Origin: Scilla litardierei
Lineage: Eukaryota; Streptophyta; Magnoliopsida; Asparagales; Asparagaceae
Assembly: GCA_030789695.1 (NCBI GenBank)
Contig: CM061136.1
Span: 133,083,584-133,147,583, forward strand
Length of the DNA stretch: 64,000 nucleotides
Direction of reading: 5' to 3'
Shown: in pieces, positions 34,657 through 46,721 of the stretch
How the letters are laid out: the number at the start of each line of letters is the position of its first letter
Numbering within the stretch: position 1 is the first letter of the stretch
Notes under the pieces: model-generated
What the model was told of the DNA's origin: nothing
Database searches by the model: none
Seen by the model: the letters and a program-made list of their open reading frames with translations, nothing else
Position numbers and translations under genes: made by a program

Positions 34657-37076
34657 GTATGGTTTTGGTTTGCACATTTCCTGCACGAGTCCTCTTTGAC
34701 TCTGGTGCATCGATGTGCATTATATACCGGAGCTTCATGGAGAAGAATTCCTTGACGACATCCCCTCTTCCCAAGATTTGGAACATCGTTACAGGAAATG
34801 GCGTGATCTCGGTGCATCGTGGTTGCAATTCTTGCCCTTTGGTGGTCTGTGGACATGAGCTGTACGCTGATTTTATTGTCCACGACATCATCAACTATGA
34901 TGCTGTCCTCGGGATGGATTGGCTTGCGATTTTTTATGCTACGATCAATTATCGGATGAAGAAGGTGGTGTTCGAGATCCCAGGACATCCAGTGTTTGAG
35001 TTCAGTCGAGGTAGCAGTTCGCTTGGCCCTGTCAGATTTCGGGCCAGACTGGTGGAGATCGTTGCTATGCAGATGGAGCAGAGTAGACCAGCTGTGGTGC
35101 GTGAATTCGACGAAGTCTTCCTCGAGGAGATGTCTGGACTGCCGCCCGATCGAGCTCTCGAGTTTTCGATCGATCTTATTCCGGGATCGCATCCTATTTC
35201 AAAGGTGCCGTATCGCATGGCTCCAGCAGAGTTGGAGGAGTTACGTTGGTAGCTGGATGAGCTTTTGCAGAAGGGTTACATCAATCCCTGTGTGTCTCTG
35301 TGGGGAGCGCCGGTTCTGCTGGTGAAGAAGAAGGATGGTTCGCGTCGCATGTACGTGGACCACAGGGAGCTGAATGCTATGACCATCAAGAATAAATATC
35401 CATTGCCTCGTACAGATGACATTTTTGACCAGCTTGGAGGATCGAGGGTGTTCTCTAAGTTGGATCTGAGGAGTGGTTATCATCAGCTCAAGGTGAAGAA
35501 GGAAGATATTCAGAAGACAACGTTCAGGACGAAGTATGGTCACTACGAGTTCGTGGTTATGCCCTTCGGTGTAACCAATGCGCCCGCAGTTTTTATGAAC
35601 TTGATGAATCTGATCTTCTACGACCTTCTGGATAAGTTTGTCGTTATCTTTATTGATGACATCTTAATCTATTCAAGGTCACAGGAAGAGCATGCGTCGC
35701 ACTTGAGGACTGTATTGGAGATTTTGAGGAAGCATCGTTTGTATGCTAAGTATTCTAAGTGCGAGTTCTGGCTTGATATGGTTGCTTTTCTTGGACACGT
35801 GGTGTCGGGAGATGGAATTTCAGTGGATCCCAAGAAGATTAAGGCTATCAGAGAGTGGCCTGTTCCGCAGTCAGCATCGGAGATCAGGAGTTTCCTTGGG
35901 CTTGCAGGTTATTATCGGCGCTTCATTAAGGACTTCTCCCGTATTGCTGAGCCGATGACCAGACTGATGCGAAAGGATGTACCTTTTGTTTGGTCTGATG
36001 ATTGTGAGAAGGCTTTTGGTGTTCTGAAGGAGAGGTTGACGACTGCCCCTGTTCTTGCTGTGCCTGATCGGAGTGGAGGATTCTAGATCTTTTGCGATGC
36101 TTCTGGCAAGGGTCTCGGTTGTGTGTTGCACCAGCATGGGCACGTGGTTGCATATGCTTCTCGTCAGCTTAAGGCTCATGAGAAGAATTACCCGACACAT
36201 GATTTGGAGTTGGCTGAAGTCGTGTTTGCGCTGAAGATTTGGAGGCACTTCTTGCTGAGTGAGAAGGTGAAGATCTTCACCGATCACAAAATCTTGAAGT
36301 ATATCTGTACGCAGAAGGAGCTCAACATGCGACAGCATCGATGGTTGGAGCTCATGGCAGATTATGAGATTGACTTGCAGTATCACCCTGGCAAGGTGAA
36401 TGTGGTTCCGGATGCGCTGAGCAGACTTCCAGCGGTGATGATGTTGACTTCACAGTGGAGATTGCAGCAGGATTTTTGTGAGTCTGGTATTGAGATTATT
36501 CTTCCTGGAGAGGCTTCTTCGTTGATGCGTATGCAGATACAGTCGACGATCGTGGATAGGATCAAGGCTGGACAGGCTGGAGATCCGAAGCTGGTGATGA
36601 TTCGGGAGCAGGTAGAAGCCGGTCTGCGGACTGACTTCTTGATTCATGAGGATGGTTCGTTGAGATTTGGAGCCAGGTTGTGTGTGCCAGATGGGGATAT
36701 CAGAGAGGAGTTGTTGGTTGAGGCACACAGTTCGTCGTATTCTGTGCATCCTGGTGGTACCAAGATGTACAAGGATCTTCGCCTGAACTATTGGTGGCAT
36801 GGTATGAAGAGGAGTGTGGCTCGGAGTGTAGCCAAGTGTCTGGTTTGCCAGCAGGTAAAGGCAGACCATCAGCATACGGCAGGGTTGCTACAACCGCTTC
36901 CGATTTCGGAGTGGAAGTGGCAACACATCACTATGGATTTTGTGACTGGACTACCTCGGAGTCCGAAGCAGAATGACGCTATTTGGGTGATCGTAGACCG
37001 ATTGACCAAATCCGCACACTTTATTCCTTTCCGAGTAGGACAGTCCACTGAGACGATAGCGAGGAGATATATGGAG

Positions 37077-37147
37077 GTAAGATTCTTTTACTCTCAGTTT
37101 CATTTCTTTTCCCTAGTTTAGATAGTGATGTAACGTGAATCGTGCAG
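37077..37147 (+). other. Candidate intron 2 (integrase core) of element A
   Basis: 71 nt, GTAAGA...CGTGCAG with a TTTCATTTCTTTTCCC pyrimidine run. Removal fuses ...RRYME to [11 protein letters not shown], restoring the standard integrase sequence and reading frame between the first and second catalytic aspartates. Unspliced RNA stops at 37119-37121. Confidence 0.7.
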
Positions 37148-38052
37148 GAGATCGTACGACTTCACGGAGTCCCCGTTAGTATCGTGTCTGACAGAGACAC
37201 GAGATTCACATCTCAGTTTTGGCAGAGTCTGCAGAAGAGCTTGGGTACGAGTCTGAGTTTCAGCACGGTGTACCACCCGCAGACGGATGGCCAGTCTGAG
37301 AGGACGATTCAGATTTTGAAGGACATGCTGAGGGTGTGCATGTTGGACTTCAAGGGATCTTGGGAGGATCATCTCCATCATGTTGATTTTTCCTACAATA
37401 ACAGCTACCAGGCGAGTATTGGCATGGCGCCATTCGCCGCGCTATACGGGAAGAAATGTCGATCGCCACTGAGCTGGGATGACATTGGAGATCGGAGCTG
37501 TTAGGATCGGAGATGATCGTGGAGGCCGTGGATGTTGTGAGAAACATCCGGGAGAAGCTGAGGATTACGCAGGACCGTTTCAAGCATTGGGCATATGCTA
37601 AACGGAGGTCTTTGGAGTTTCAGCCAGGAGATCATGTCTTTCTGAAGATTTCTCTGAACCGCGGAGTTATCCGATTTGGGAAGAGAGGCAAGCTGAGTCC
37701 GAGGTACATTGGGCCGTTTGACATCTTGGAGAGAGTTGGAGCAGTGGCTTATCGATTGGCGTTGCCACCATCGCTGGAGGGAGTTCATGACGTATTTCAC
37801 GTATCTCAGTTACGTCGATACGTTAGTGATACGTCCCATGCTGTGGATTTCTCGGAGATCACGGTTCGTCTGGATCTTACCTATGATCAACAGCCAGTTG
37901 AGATTCTGGATCGACGGTAGAAGCAGCTGAGAAATAAGACCGTCGACTTGGTTAGAGTGCAGTGGCGTCATGGTTCCCCTGGGGAGTCCACCTGGGAGCG
38001 TGAGGATGATATGAGAGAGCGCTTCCCGCACTTGTTTCAGAGCGGTGGTTGA

Positions 38053-38093
38053 TGTTGATTCCGAGGGCGGAATCATTCATAAGGTGGGTAGGA
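38053..38093 (+). other. Element A 3' spacer and polypurine tract
   Basis: Short spacer ending AAGGTGGGTAGGA directly before the 3' LTR, as expected for the plus-strand primer. Confidence 0.75.
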
Positions 38094-40996
38094 TGTAACG
38101 ACCACTTTCCGGTTGTACGGGTTTTAGTGCGTAAGTTATTTCGTTTGACCGTATTTGTATTTGTTTGTATTATTTTGTTCCATAGCTCGGATGTGTGATC
38201 GGACCCCGTATTCCCGACCCTCTCGGGGGCGTGTACGCCCCGATACCTCCTTTTGAATTTCTGGATGTCGAGGGGACGATCCGTAATAAATCCCTTAAAA
38301 TTATTTTTATACTAAATGTTTAATATATTTATATATGTATATTTATAAGTTGGGAATCTGTTTTGTTTCAAATGTAACCAAATGATTAGAAAAAAAATAG
38401 CATCAAACCTTATTTAATATTATTTTCAAATCCTAGCCCCTATTTTCCTTTGGCCGAACCTTAGTCACGCACGCACACATCCTGTTAGGGTGAGTACTAT
38501 TGGGTAATTTTATAAATACCTAATTTTAGCCCTAACTAATCTAACCTAGCCCACTTGAGCCCTATTTAATAGACCTAGGTCTAATTTTTCTTCTCCCAGC
38601 TGTAAGCAACGAGCCGCCCCTATTTCTTTCACCCGCACGCAATCAAATGCTCCCAGGCACCGTTTTCGCATGAAACAAATAATCTCCAGCGTCGTAGCCT
38701 AAAGCCCTCCGACTTCGTTTTTCCCCTCTCTTCCAACGTACCCCGGCCCATCGACGGACCCTTCTCCGGCCAACCGCCAGCGACCCCTGCCGGAATCATC
38801 CCCGGAGCCGCAGCGCCGCCTAGTGCCCAGAGCGAGCGGCAGTCTGCCGTTTCTTCGTGCTGCCGTTGCTTCAGCGGCGTTCTCCGACATCGACACGCTC
38901 GCAGACCGCCGCAGTCGACCCCCCGGACCTCCTCTGCCTCCTACGGCGATCACACCACCGGTGACAACCTCCCGTGTCGCTGTTTCCACGAACAGCAGCT
39001 CTCTTCGCGTCGCAGCGACGTTCTTCACCCCGTGACGACGCTCGGCGGCCCAGTACCGTTATCGACGTCCACCGCCACCTGCTAGGGCATCACGCGAGGA
39101 GTTCACCGCCTAAACACGTAAGCATGCGTTAAGAGCATTGGGGTCATGTGTTTTTATAACCCATCATTATTCATTAGTCATATATAAAAATTAGTTTACC
39201 TACATGGCAGTGACTTATAACCCATCTTCACAGTTAGTCTTATAAATCTTTTTTTAAGTTAATTATGTCATAAACTTATATTATTAAGTTTTTGGTATAA
39301 GTTATTAATGGTAATTATTAATATTTGTGAGTGTTAAACCTTGCGGCATGTTGTATATTTTTCGTACTAGCGACTTAACTCATATACCAAGTTTATAACG
39401 TTAATAATGATGTGTAACCCATCCTAGGATAGCGAACTTAATTAAAATTGGGTCAGTGGATGTCTTAGGGCTATCTAAAAATTCTAGCCCGTAGCTACGA
39501 ACTCATTCATGCACGTATTTTATTGACAGAGAACCGGTCGTTCAGTACCATTCGCAAAACCGGAATCCAACCCCTGACGTCGCTACCCGACGCCAGTGTA
39601 GCTCTCGCGTCGTGTTGAGGTAACGTTTTGCACCCCTAGGACCCCCAACCATTGCCTGCTAAAAAATATAAAAATTGGTGTTTAAATTGTTTAAATCACT
39701 AATTAAGATAATTTAAAATGGGAATGTAGGCTGGTGGACTTGTGCACGTAGGTAGATTGGACTTTTGGATGGTATATTCAGACGTCGGTTTGCAGGCAAG
39801 TGAAACTTGTCCGTTGCTCGTTTAGGCCATGTTTTAGGCCACTTTTATACCGTAGCGTAAAAGAGACTAGGCAGTGAAATGATAACTGCCTAGACGCCTA
39901 TTTGATCTAGTTTGACAACGAAACTAGATCCGTCACCTCATTTGATCTAGCTTGACAACGAAGCTAGATCCAACCCCTTTACCTGCTTTGTTCATACTGA
40001 CATGTCATCCATGCATTTGTAACTACCATGTTTAAATTCCTTATCTGTACGCATTTAAATTACAGCTTGCCATGGCATGCCATCCATGTCTGTTTGTTGC
40101 ATCCGTAGCACACGCTACTATACTTGTACTTGCTCGTTCAGGCTAGGCACCTGCGGTGCAGGCACAACCCTATGCCAAATACACTTTCTGGCTCGTGATC
40201 CAGAAGCGGTTCATTTGTGTTGGTCAAAAGCCAATGCCCGATACACGTGGAGGGGTAGGGTTGAGCGACCCTCAGCGTAGAAGTGTGCCCATATAGCCAC
40301 TTCAGCTGTAAGGCGTGAACTCTGTGCATGACATGAAAACGTGACTTGCGATTGTTAATAGTTTGCTACTCTTGCCATGTCATGTTAGATGCTTGTTGTA
40401 CTTGTTTCTTTACCTGTTGCACTCATACTATAACTTTCATGTCATTGCATGCTTTTAGAACTGCTAGGTTGGCATACTTTACGTTTAGTTTCCTTGCACA
40501 AGTCTTTGTAGACTTGCTGACATGTGCCCCTCTCTCTTTTGGCTGTCACATATTAGACCCTGAGCCAGAGACCGTTGCTGAGGACGAGGTGTTCACTGAC
40601 GCTGAGCCTGAGCCTACGTTTGACGATGAGTTTGTGGACACCGGTGACCAATCTTAGAGACTGTTCTGAGTTACTTCTGTTTTAGGTTGCTGTTAGTTGT
40701 CGGTGCGTAGCACCTTTGCTTTTCGTACGTTGTACTTTTGTTGGCCATGCTTGGGCCTTTAGACTCTTTTTCTTTCCAGCCTGGTGGCTTTTCTGTGATG
40801 TTGAAACTTATTTTGGACATTCTGAGATTGGTTATTTTATGTCTCTTTCTTTATTATTATTTTTGTTCCGTATCGCACTTGCTGGGACCTCTACTCGGTT
40901 TAAATCCAGACGCTTTACAGATTGGAGCCTCACAGCTCCAAGTCTGAGCGGACCTTCTCACGTCTCGCCTCCATTTTAGGGAAGCGGGGCGTGACA
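38094..40996 (+). mobile_element. Element A 3' LTR
   Basis: 2903 bp, TGTAACGACC...GGGCGTGACA. It includes a GC-rich stretch (38700-39110) with open frames that look like chance. A cluster of inverted repeats at 39868-39970 includes two hairpins with the same GACAACG loop. No host gene is seen in it. Confidence 0.88.
39868..39970 (+). other. Hairpin cluster in A's LTR
   Basis: Three inverted repeats: TAGGCAGT/ACTGCCTA (39868-39893); GATCTAGTTT/AAACTAGATC (39904-39930); GATCTAGCTT/AAGCTAGATC (39944-39970). The last two share the GACAACG loop and differ by a paired T-A to C-G change. Confidence 0.7.
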
Positions 40997-41001
40997 TAGC
41001 C

Positions 41002-41579
41002 ATACATGTATCATATACTCATCACATATATCAACTCATAACACTAATACATATCCACACATACATGGGTGGAACTCATGGATCCACACATACATCTGCA
41101 CACTTTACATGTGCATATGTCACATATAGTATATAGCCAATACACAGTACATCCATACTCTACCTGCATCTCAGTCAAGTATATAACTCAACTTTACACA
41201 CTACTCATATGTCAACCATTTATTAACACATCTACTTCAAATACAATCACATAGCCATATAATCATTCGTACATATATTACAATCATATGCACATGAGTA
41301 TATCATCCCAATATACTCAGCAAGCCATATTACACACTTATAAAACTATAGATGTACATGCATACATACCTACACACATAAATATGTACACACATTCATA
41401 CAGAATCAACATCGAATATCAACCCTCGGGGTGCTATACCTCAAGCTCCTACTATCCAGTCCCATCCTAAGGCTAGACTTTACCCACATTAGGACTCAGC
41501 TACCCACAAACAGACGAATACTACTCGTACTATTCCGTACACAACCACAGTGAGGGGACCTGCGTGGGCCACCACCTTT
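41002..41579 (-). mobile_element. Element B internal region, right part
   Basis: Resumes after A's target duplication and aligns with 2000-2578 of B2. Beside the LTR the minus strand reads TGGTGGCCCACGCAGGTC, a candidate PBS that would pair with a tRNA ending ...GGGCCACCA. No coding frame. Confidence 0.65.
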
Positions 41580-44500
41580 CCTGACCCGCTCCCAGGGATA
41601 CGCAGGGAGGCAGGGTACGCGACGAGAACTAAAAACGTATCTGTAGGTCCACTGCGTATTACTGGGAATAGTACATGTAGTATTCAACAAACAGCCAACC
41701 AACAAACACAGAACGACACAAGTCACAGAGAAATACTGAAAGTCAAACACTGAACAATTTCATATACATCTCAAACATCCCATTGCATCAATTCATATAG
41801 TACAAGCATCTCTCACCCTCAAAGAAAACCCAAACTATACATAGCTCTCTTCTCACCCCTCACCACCCAATCTAAGCTCCAACTCCCAATTACAACTCTC
41901 CAACCTCAACCTCCAGCTCCACCTGCCATCCCCAGGAACCACACCTGAAAAAGTCAATGGGGACACGTCAACGCGTGACCCAGTAGGAATGCCAACTCCC
42001 TCTAGTATGCTATTATGAAAATGCAACTATTTTACATGCATTCATAGCAAGGTGCAAATGAAGTATGGAATGAGCTAAAGGAACACGTGTATAACATAAA
42101 GCAATGATTGCATAACATAAACGAAGGTACAACAGCAAGAGAGGGAGACAACATAAGTAAAATAAAAGCAAGCGGCAATAACTACAATAGTAGATGTATA
42201 TAACAAGGGGTATATAACAAGGGTATACAACATGGAAGGGCTACACGTAAAGAACGTACGAGTAAGCAACATTTAATAATGGTACAAAAGTAATGAAAGT
42301 TATCTGAAGTGTTTTGGACCCTAAGTAGTGGGTAGACTCTCTTGGGACTGGACCTCACCCCCAGTTGGGGTGGAACAGGCAAACTGCCCAAGACAAACGC
42401 TTACTAAAGGAGCCATGTTTTCTCCTTATTTCTCCTTCACATTTTCTCCAATTCTCCTCATTTTCGCCACTCCCCGCCACTCAGGCAAGAATAGGAGTGC
42501 CACCAACCACCATATCTGTCCAGCCCCTCATGTTTTCCCCACAACTTAATGTCCCCCCAACCGTGTCACCCTCCTTTAGGAGGACTTATTCATTTCTTTG
42601 CATTTAAGTTAAGTAACTAACAAACAATGCTTTTAAATGTGAACTACATTAAACTATGAGACTAGCATGCATTATTAAGATTAACAAAAGAAATAACAAG
42701 AAGTGACATGTAATAAAACGGAAGGACTGGCCTTCAACATGAATCATTGTCAAATTAAAAGTTTAGTAAACAACATAAATCAATCCCCCACCAACGTGAA
42801 CCTCCCAACATAAAGCCCCCAACATTTCCATTATGCCACCGCATAAATCATTCTCCAAGGCACAACCTTATGGGACATAACCCATTCCCCATGACACCAA
42901 ACTTAGGTGTTTAGCATGCAACATAACATTTCACCATGAACCATTCCCCCAGAACATAAACTCAACTCCATTGGTGGGAACTTGCAATATGAACCATCTT
43001 CCACATAACATCATTATCCATTTCTCATGAAACATAGTGCAAACATAGAGGTAGTCTTCCAATGCAACATAAAGACCAAGGAATGAGTATACTTGCACAA
43101 CTTAAATAAAAGTACTAAATGACATTAGGTTGTTACAATTACAAAGATAAAGACTTCCATAGCAATTCCTACTCCAATAGCTACAACTACAACTCTAATT
43201 CTCATGGGCACAAGAAAGCAACGACAACAATTAAATTAGCAACCCAACATAGCATACATGTCATAAAGGGAAGCAACAGTAGCAAACATCGGACACCATG
43301 GCATAAAAATCTATAATTTGCAATAACGATAGCAACTTGTCATGAAAAGAATTAGTGTCTCATATGAACAACATACTACAACGAATTCCTACTTCAAGTA
43401 ACACTTATGCACATGCATAATTGAAGAAAATTTAGCATGAAGTCATAGTTATAGCATCTCTTAACATTCAGCTTGCTGGATTTTGCACAGAAGTCAGGTT
43501 GAGTGGAATTTTTCTCCATATTTTTGTATGGAACATAATAATGCGATGTAAATGAAAGTTGTGGGTATGATAGTTTTGGATTCACAGATAAAATTTCAGT
43601 CAAATATATTAAGTAAATGATTTATAATGAATTATTTGGTGAAGTCTGCCGAATCTGTTTTCCAGACAGATTTCAGAGTCTGTCTTGATTGCTGATTTTG
43701 GGCCTATTGCAGTCAGAATTTCAAACATTAAGCACTGAGATAAAGTTGGAGGAAAACTTGTTAATCTTCCAACAAGACCAAGAACAACAAATTCCATAGA
43801 GTGTGCAGGTAATAAACTACGTTTTTCTAAACTGTGTCCAGTCTGCAAGAAATTCAGACATGCTATAAAAATTGAATTTTTAACCTAATTTCTAGTTTGA
43901 ATTGGAAAACATTGTGAACATGAAAGATGTTAAGGACATCAATATGAACAACATATATTTTTTAAAGCAATTTCATGTAGCCAATTAAGAGAAAATCGTA
44001 ACTAAAGTTTTAGTTTAACAACACAGATTTTCCAACAACAACTGGAACATGAAATCAAATAGCAAGTTATAGGGAGATGGATTCCTACCTATTGGAGAAT
44101 CAAAACCCTCTCTTATTTCCATGAAACTCCATCATAGCTCTCCATCTTCAAGCTCCATGAACCCTAGACCTCTAGATGGATGACTCCTCCTTCCTTCTCA
44201 TTCCTCCTCTTCCTCTCTCCTTTCTCTCTTTCTTTCTTCTTCTTTTCTTTCTTTCTTTCCTTTTTTTGTTAGCTCTAGAAAATTTCGGCCAAGGAGAGGG
44301 AGAGAGGATGACAACAAAATGAAAAGAAAAGAAGAGCAAAGAAATAAGTAGAAGAGTGTAGAAAAGAAATGAATTAAGGAGAAGAGTGTAGAAAGATGGA
44401 TGATTTAAACAAATAAAAATCTCTTCTAGAATCCCACAAATGTATAAGCTTGCCATTCTCCCAATTGGTTCTTGTATTGACATGTGGCATGATAGTAATA

Positions 44501-44998
44501 GCATAAGGTAAAATATCTAATTATTTAGCTAATTAGTATGGCTTGCTAATGAAATACAAGATCTTTTTAGAAAATATCTCTTATAAGTCCCTTTATTTAC
44601 AAGTTTCTCTACACTCATCCTCATTCTATACTCACAACCCATTCTTAATTACAAGTGGGCCATTCCTTTACACCTCTTTCTACTATGCATACACACTCCC
44701 CACCATTTACAATAATGTCACTCACTAATATTAATGAAACAACAACAACCATAAAATAGCAATACTATTAATACTGACAAAATAACATTAACAACATAAT
44801 AATATTAGCATCATATTAATCAACATAATAATATTAGCACATTACTATTATCATCAATAACATGTCACCTCACTACACAAGGCCATTAAACATAATCAAC
44901 CCAACAATACTAGTACTAAACAATAATAAGACATACTTACACTATATTTCACACACAAAAGATATGCCATAACGTATATGGCACTATGGGCGATTACA
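41580..44998 (-). mobile_element. Element B right LTR
   Basis: 3.4-kb uninterrupted copy of B's LTR. Includes the CACCCC/GGGGTG inverted repeat (42353-42373) and a GACACGTCAACGCGTGACCC block (about 41961). Followed by the target duplication AATTT. No gene. Confidence 0.8.
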
Positions 44999-45003
44999 AA
45001 TTT

Positions 45004-45465
45004 AGGGTTCAGAAACCCTATCATTGTGGGGCCCACCGTGGGCCCCACATGTGCTTCCGCCCCTTCTGGGCACGCATGCACAACTCCCTGCAATTATGCT
45101 GGCGGGCCCAGCTACCACCTGCATGATTGCGGGCGGGCCCCTGGGCGTGTGCCCCTGCATGTGCCCAGGGCGCGCGCGCTTCAGGTGCAACAACTGGTGC
45201 CCAATATTCGGGCACCAGTTTAAAATGCCGGCAAAAGCCAAATTTTTTTGCCAAAAAAAATCTGGGCTTTTATATTTTTGGGCATTTTGACTTTTCTATT
45301 TAAAACTCCTTTTAAATAGATTTATTGGGCTTGTTTGAACTTCGATTTGCGCACGGTTTTCTCCCCGGCATTCGTGGAAAAATCCTCATCATTTCTATGC
45401 CATTATTTTTATTTTTATTTTATGTACGCATCATATGCAACATAAATAATTCGCATCCATTTGCA
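45004..45465. other. GC-rich flank with strong inverted repeat
   Basis: Host sequence on the right side of B's insertion. A perfect inverted repeat at 45025-45049 has arms TGTGGGGCCCAC/GTGGGCCCCACA around a single base. GTGCCCAATATTCGGGCACC (45197-45216) is another inverted repeat. No gene recognised. Confidence 0.55.
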
Positions 45466-46721
45466 TCAAATACAAATGAACTGAGGGCATACATCCCTCA
45501 ACAGAGACCTCATATACTGTCGTTGAGCCGCGATGACAACATGCTTAGGAATAGATAAGGAGGCACCGGGAGTGTTAGCATGGTCCTGGGGCTGGGGCTG
45601 GCAAGGGTCAATCTGCTGGACCGGGGCCTGGTCACCTGAAGCTAGATCAGTGTCGGGTGAGAAGAACCACCTCAAAGTGGTGCCAAGTCCAAACGGTCCA
45701 GGGTTGGGCAGCCTAGTGTATGGGGTGGAGGCAGGGCCATAAAGCCAGAAGTAATGCTCTCGGTCAAGCGCTCGGATCATACGCATGTTTGTGAACACCG
45801 AGAGGTCTAGGGAGGTGGGACTAAGAATGTAGGTCATGGAATCAGGGATCCTAAGAGAAACAGGAGCGAGGGTGGCTATGACGGTGATGAGTCCCCTGCA
45901 ACAGATAGGTGGTCTGAGGTCGGCTATAGTGTGGAGAAATCTCTGCATGAGCCAAGACCCAACGTGCAGAATATAGTGGGGGACTGAGGCATTACCCTTG
46001 CAAAGGACACGGCCCTGCGTAGCACACCACATGAAGAAAAGCTCATCATGAGAGACCTGGCCCGTCTCGTATCGGCAGAAAAATGTGTTCGTGATAATGC
46101 GATGCATGATACAGAGGCCAGGATGTATGATGCTAGATGCCTTCGCTCGAGTCTTCGAGAAGACATCGAGCCTGGTGATCTGGAACCAAAAATGGTTCGC
46201 ATCAAACTCTCGGGGGTAGAGGTGATTGTTGTGGATGGCTATGGGCTCAAGTGCTCTGGGCCACCAAAAGAGCAGGTTCAATGAGTCTTTAGAAAAACCA
46301 TACTCCTTATTCATGATCGTAAATGAGAAACCCGTAGGGTAAACCCTAAATGTGGAGAGAAACTCGAGAGTGAGCCTCCTATAGGTCCTAGCCTCACATT
46401 GTAAAAATTTCTCCCATCCAAGATTTCGGAGGAGGGTGCTGATGATATCTAAGAGGCCTAGGGCCTACAAAGCGGGGACACTAGGGAATTTGGTGGGGAT
46501 GATCGCTCGAGAGTTCATCGAAATGAACTTCGTGCGCTCATCCTTACTCAGGAAGTTTATGCCTAGTGCGTCTAATTGAGGGGCGGGAAGTGGTTCACTA
46601 CCCCTCTCAATGTTATGTGCCCAGGCAATGTCGGCTTCAAGAGCCGTCGTCTTTTGACGCTTTTCTTGCGCCGTGAGGGGTCAATGACTGTGGCCTTTGT
46701 TCTGTGAACGCGAGGAGGCAT
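45466..46721 (-). pseudogene. ORF2 of fragment G: Athila accessory protein, broken
   Basis: Begins MPPRVHRTKATVIDP at 46721 with a basic RRKKSVKRRR cluster, then shifts frame and has at least one stop (near 46465). The 282-codon open stretch 46314-45466 carries the ORF2 domain: DANHFWFQITRL, RAKASSIIHPGLCIMHRI and ICCRGLITVIATL. It is shorter at the C-terminus than the C and E copies. No LTR, gag or pol of this element is present, so G is an orphan piece. Confidence 0.7.

Larger units (their letters stand above)
34210..38052 (+). pseudogene. Gag(zinc knuckles)-Pol of element A with two candidate introns
   Basis: Two CX2CX4HX4C zinc knuckles (CHFCGKTCHIKEQC and CLICGDATHVAKDC) open the remnant. 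Then come protease (VLFDSGAS, VLGMDWL), RT ([21 protein letters not shown]), RNase H ([16 protein letters not shown]), an integrase with HHCC finger and D-D-E core ([23 protein letters not shown]), and a chromodomain (VQWRHGSPGESTWERED). Frames join if 34541-34656 and 37077-37147 are removed as introns. Defects: TAG codons at about 34345, 35250, 36084 and 37918, and a one-base deletion near 37497. Gag upstream of the knuckles is deleted. Confidence 0.88.
33594..40996 (+). mobile_element. Element A: Ty3 chromovirus (Tekay-like), 5'-deleted
   Basis: TGTAACGACC...GGGGCGTGACA ends, flanked by TAGCC (33589-33593, 40997-41001). The 3' LTR is 2.9 kb (38094-40996). The 5' LTR keeps only its first ~617 bp (33594-34210) and is joined directly to the zinc-knuckle end of gag, so the rest of the LTR, the PBS and most of gag are deleted. 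Pol runs protease, RT, RNase H, integrase and a C-terminal chromodomain. Long LTRs and chromodomain point to the Tekay/Del clade. Confidence 0.85.
6588..44998 (-). mobile_element. Element B: non-coding LTR retrotransposon (LARD-like), split by A and C
   Basis: Two copies of a roughly 3.4-kb LTR (6588-7930 plus 31096-33244; and 41580-44998) enclose a 0.9-kb internal region (33245-33593 plus 41002-41579). A 5-bp target duplication AATTT flanks the whole (6583-6587 and 44999-45003). On the minus strand the LTR starts TGTAAT(C/G)GCCC and is preceded by a purine tract AAAGTGGATAGAA. The internal region has no gag or pol, so B would need another element's proteins, perhaps those of an A-like chromovirus. 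C was inserted in the left LTR and A in the internal region. Confidence 0.75.

Noticed and set aside
38700..39035. Open frames in a GC-rich stretch, possible host gene
   Set aside because: They lie inside A's 3' LTR, are arginine/proline-rich in several frames at once, and match no protein type.
40077..40657. Small open frames with acidic C-terminus (EPEPTFDDEF)
   Set aside because: Located within A's LTR, no second copy to compare and no recognised motif; most likely chance.
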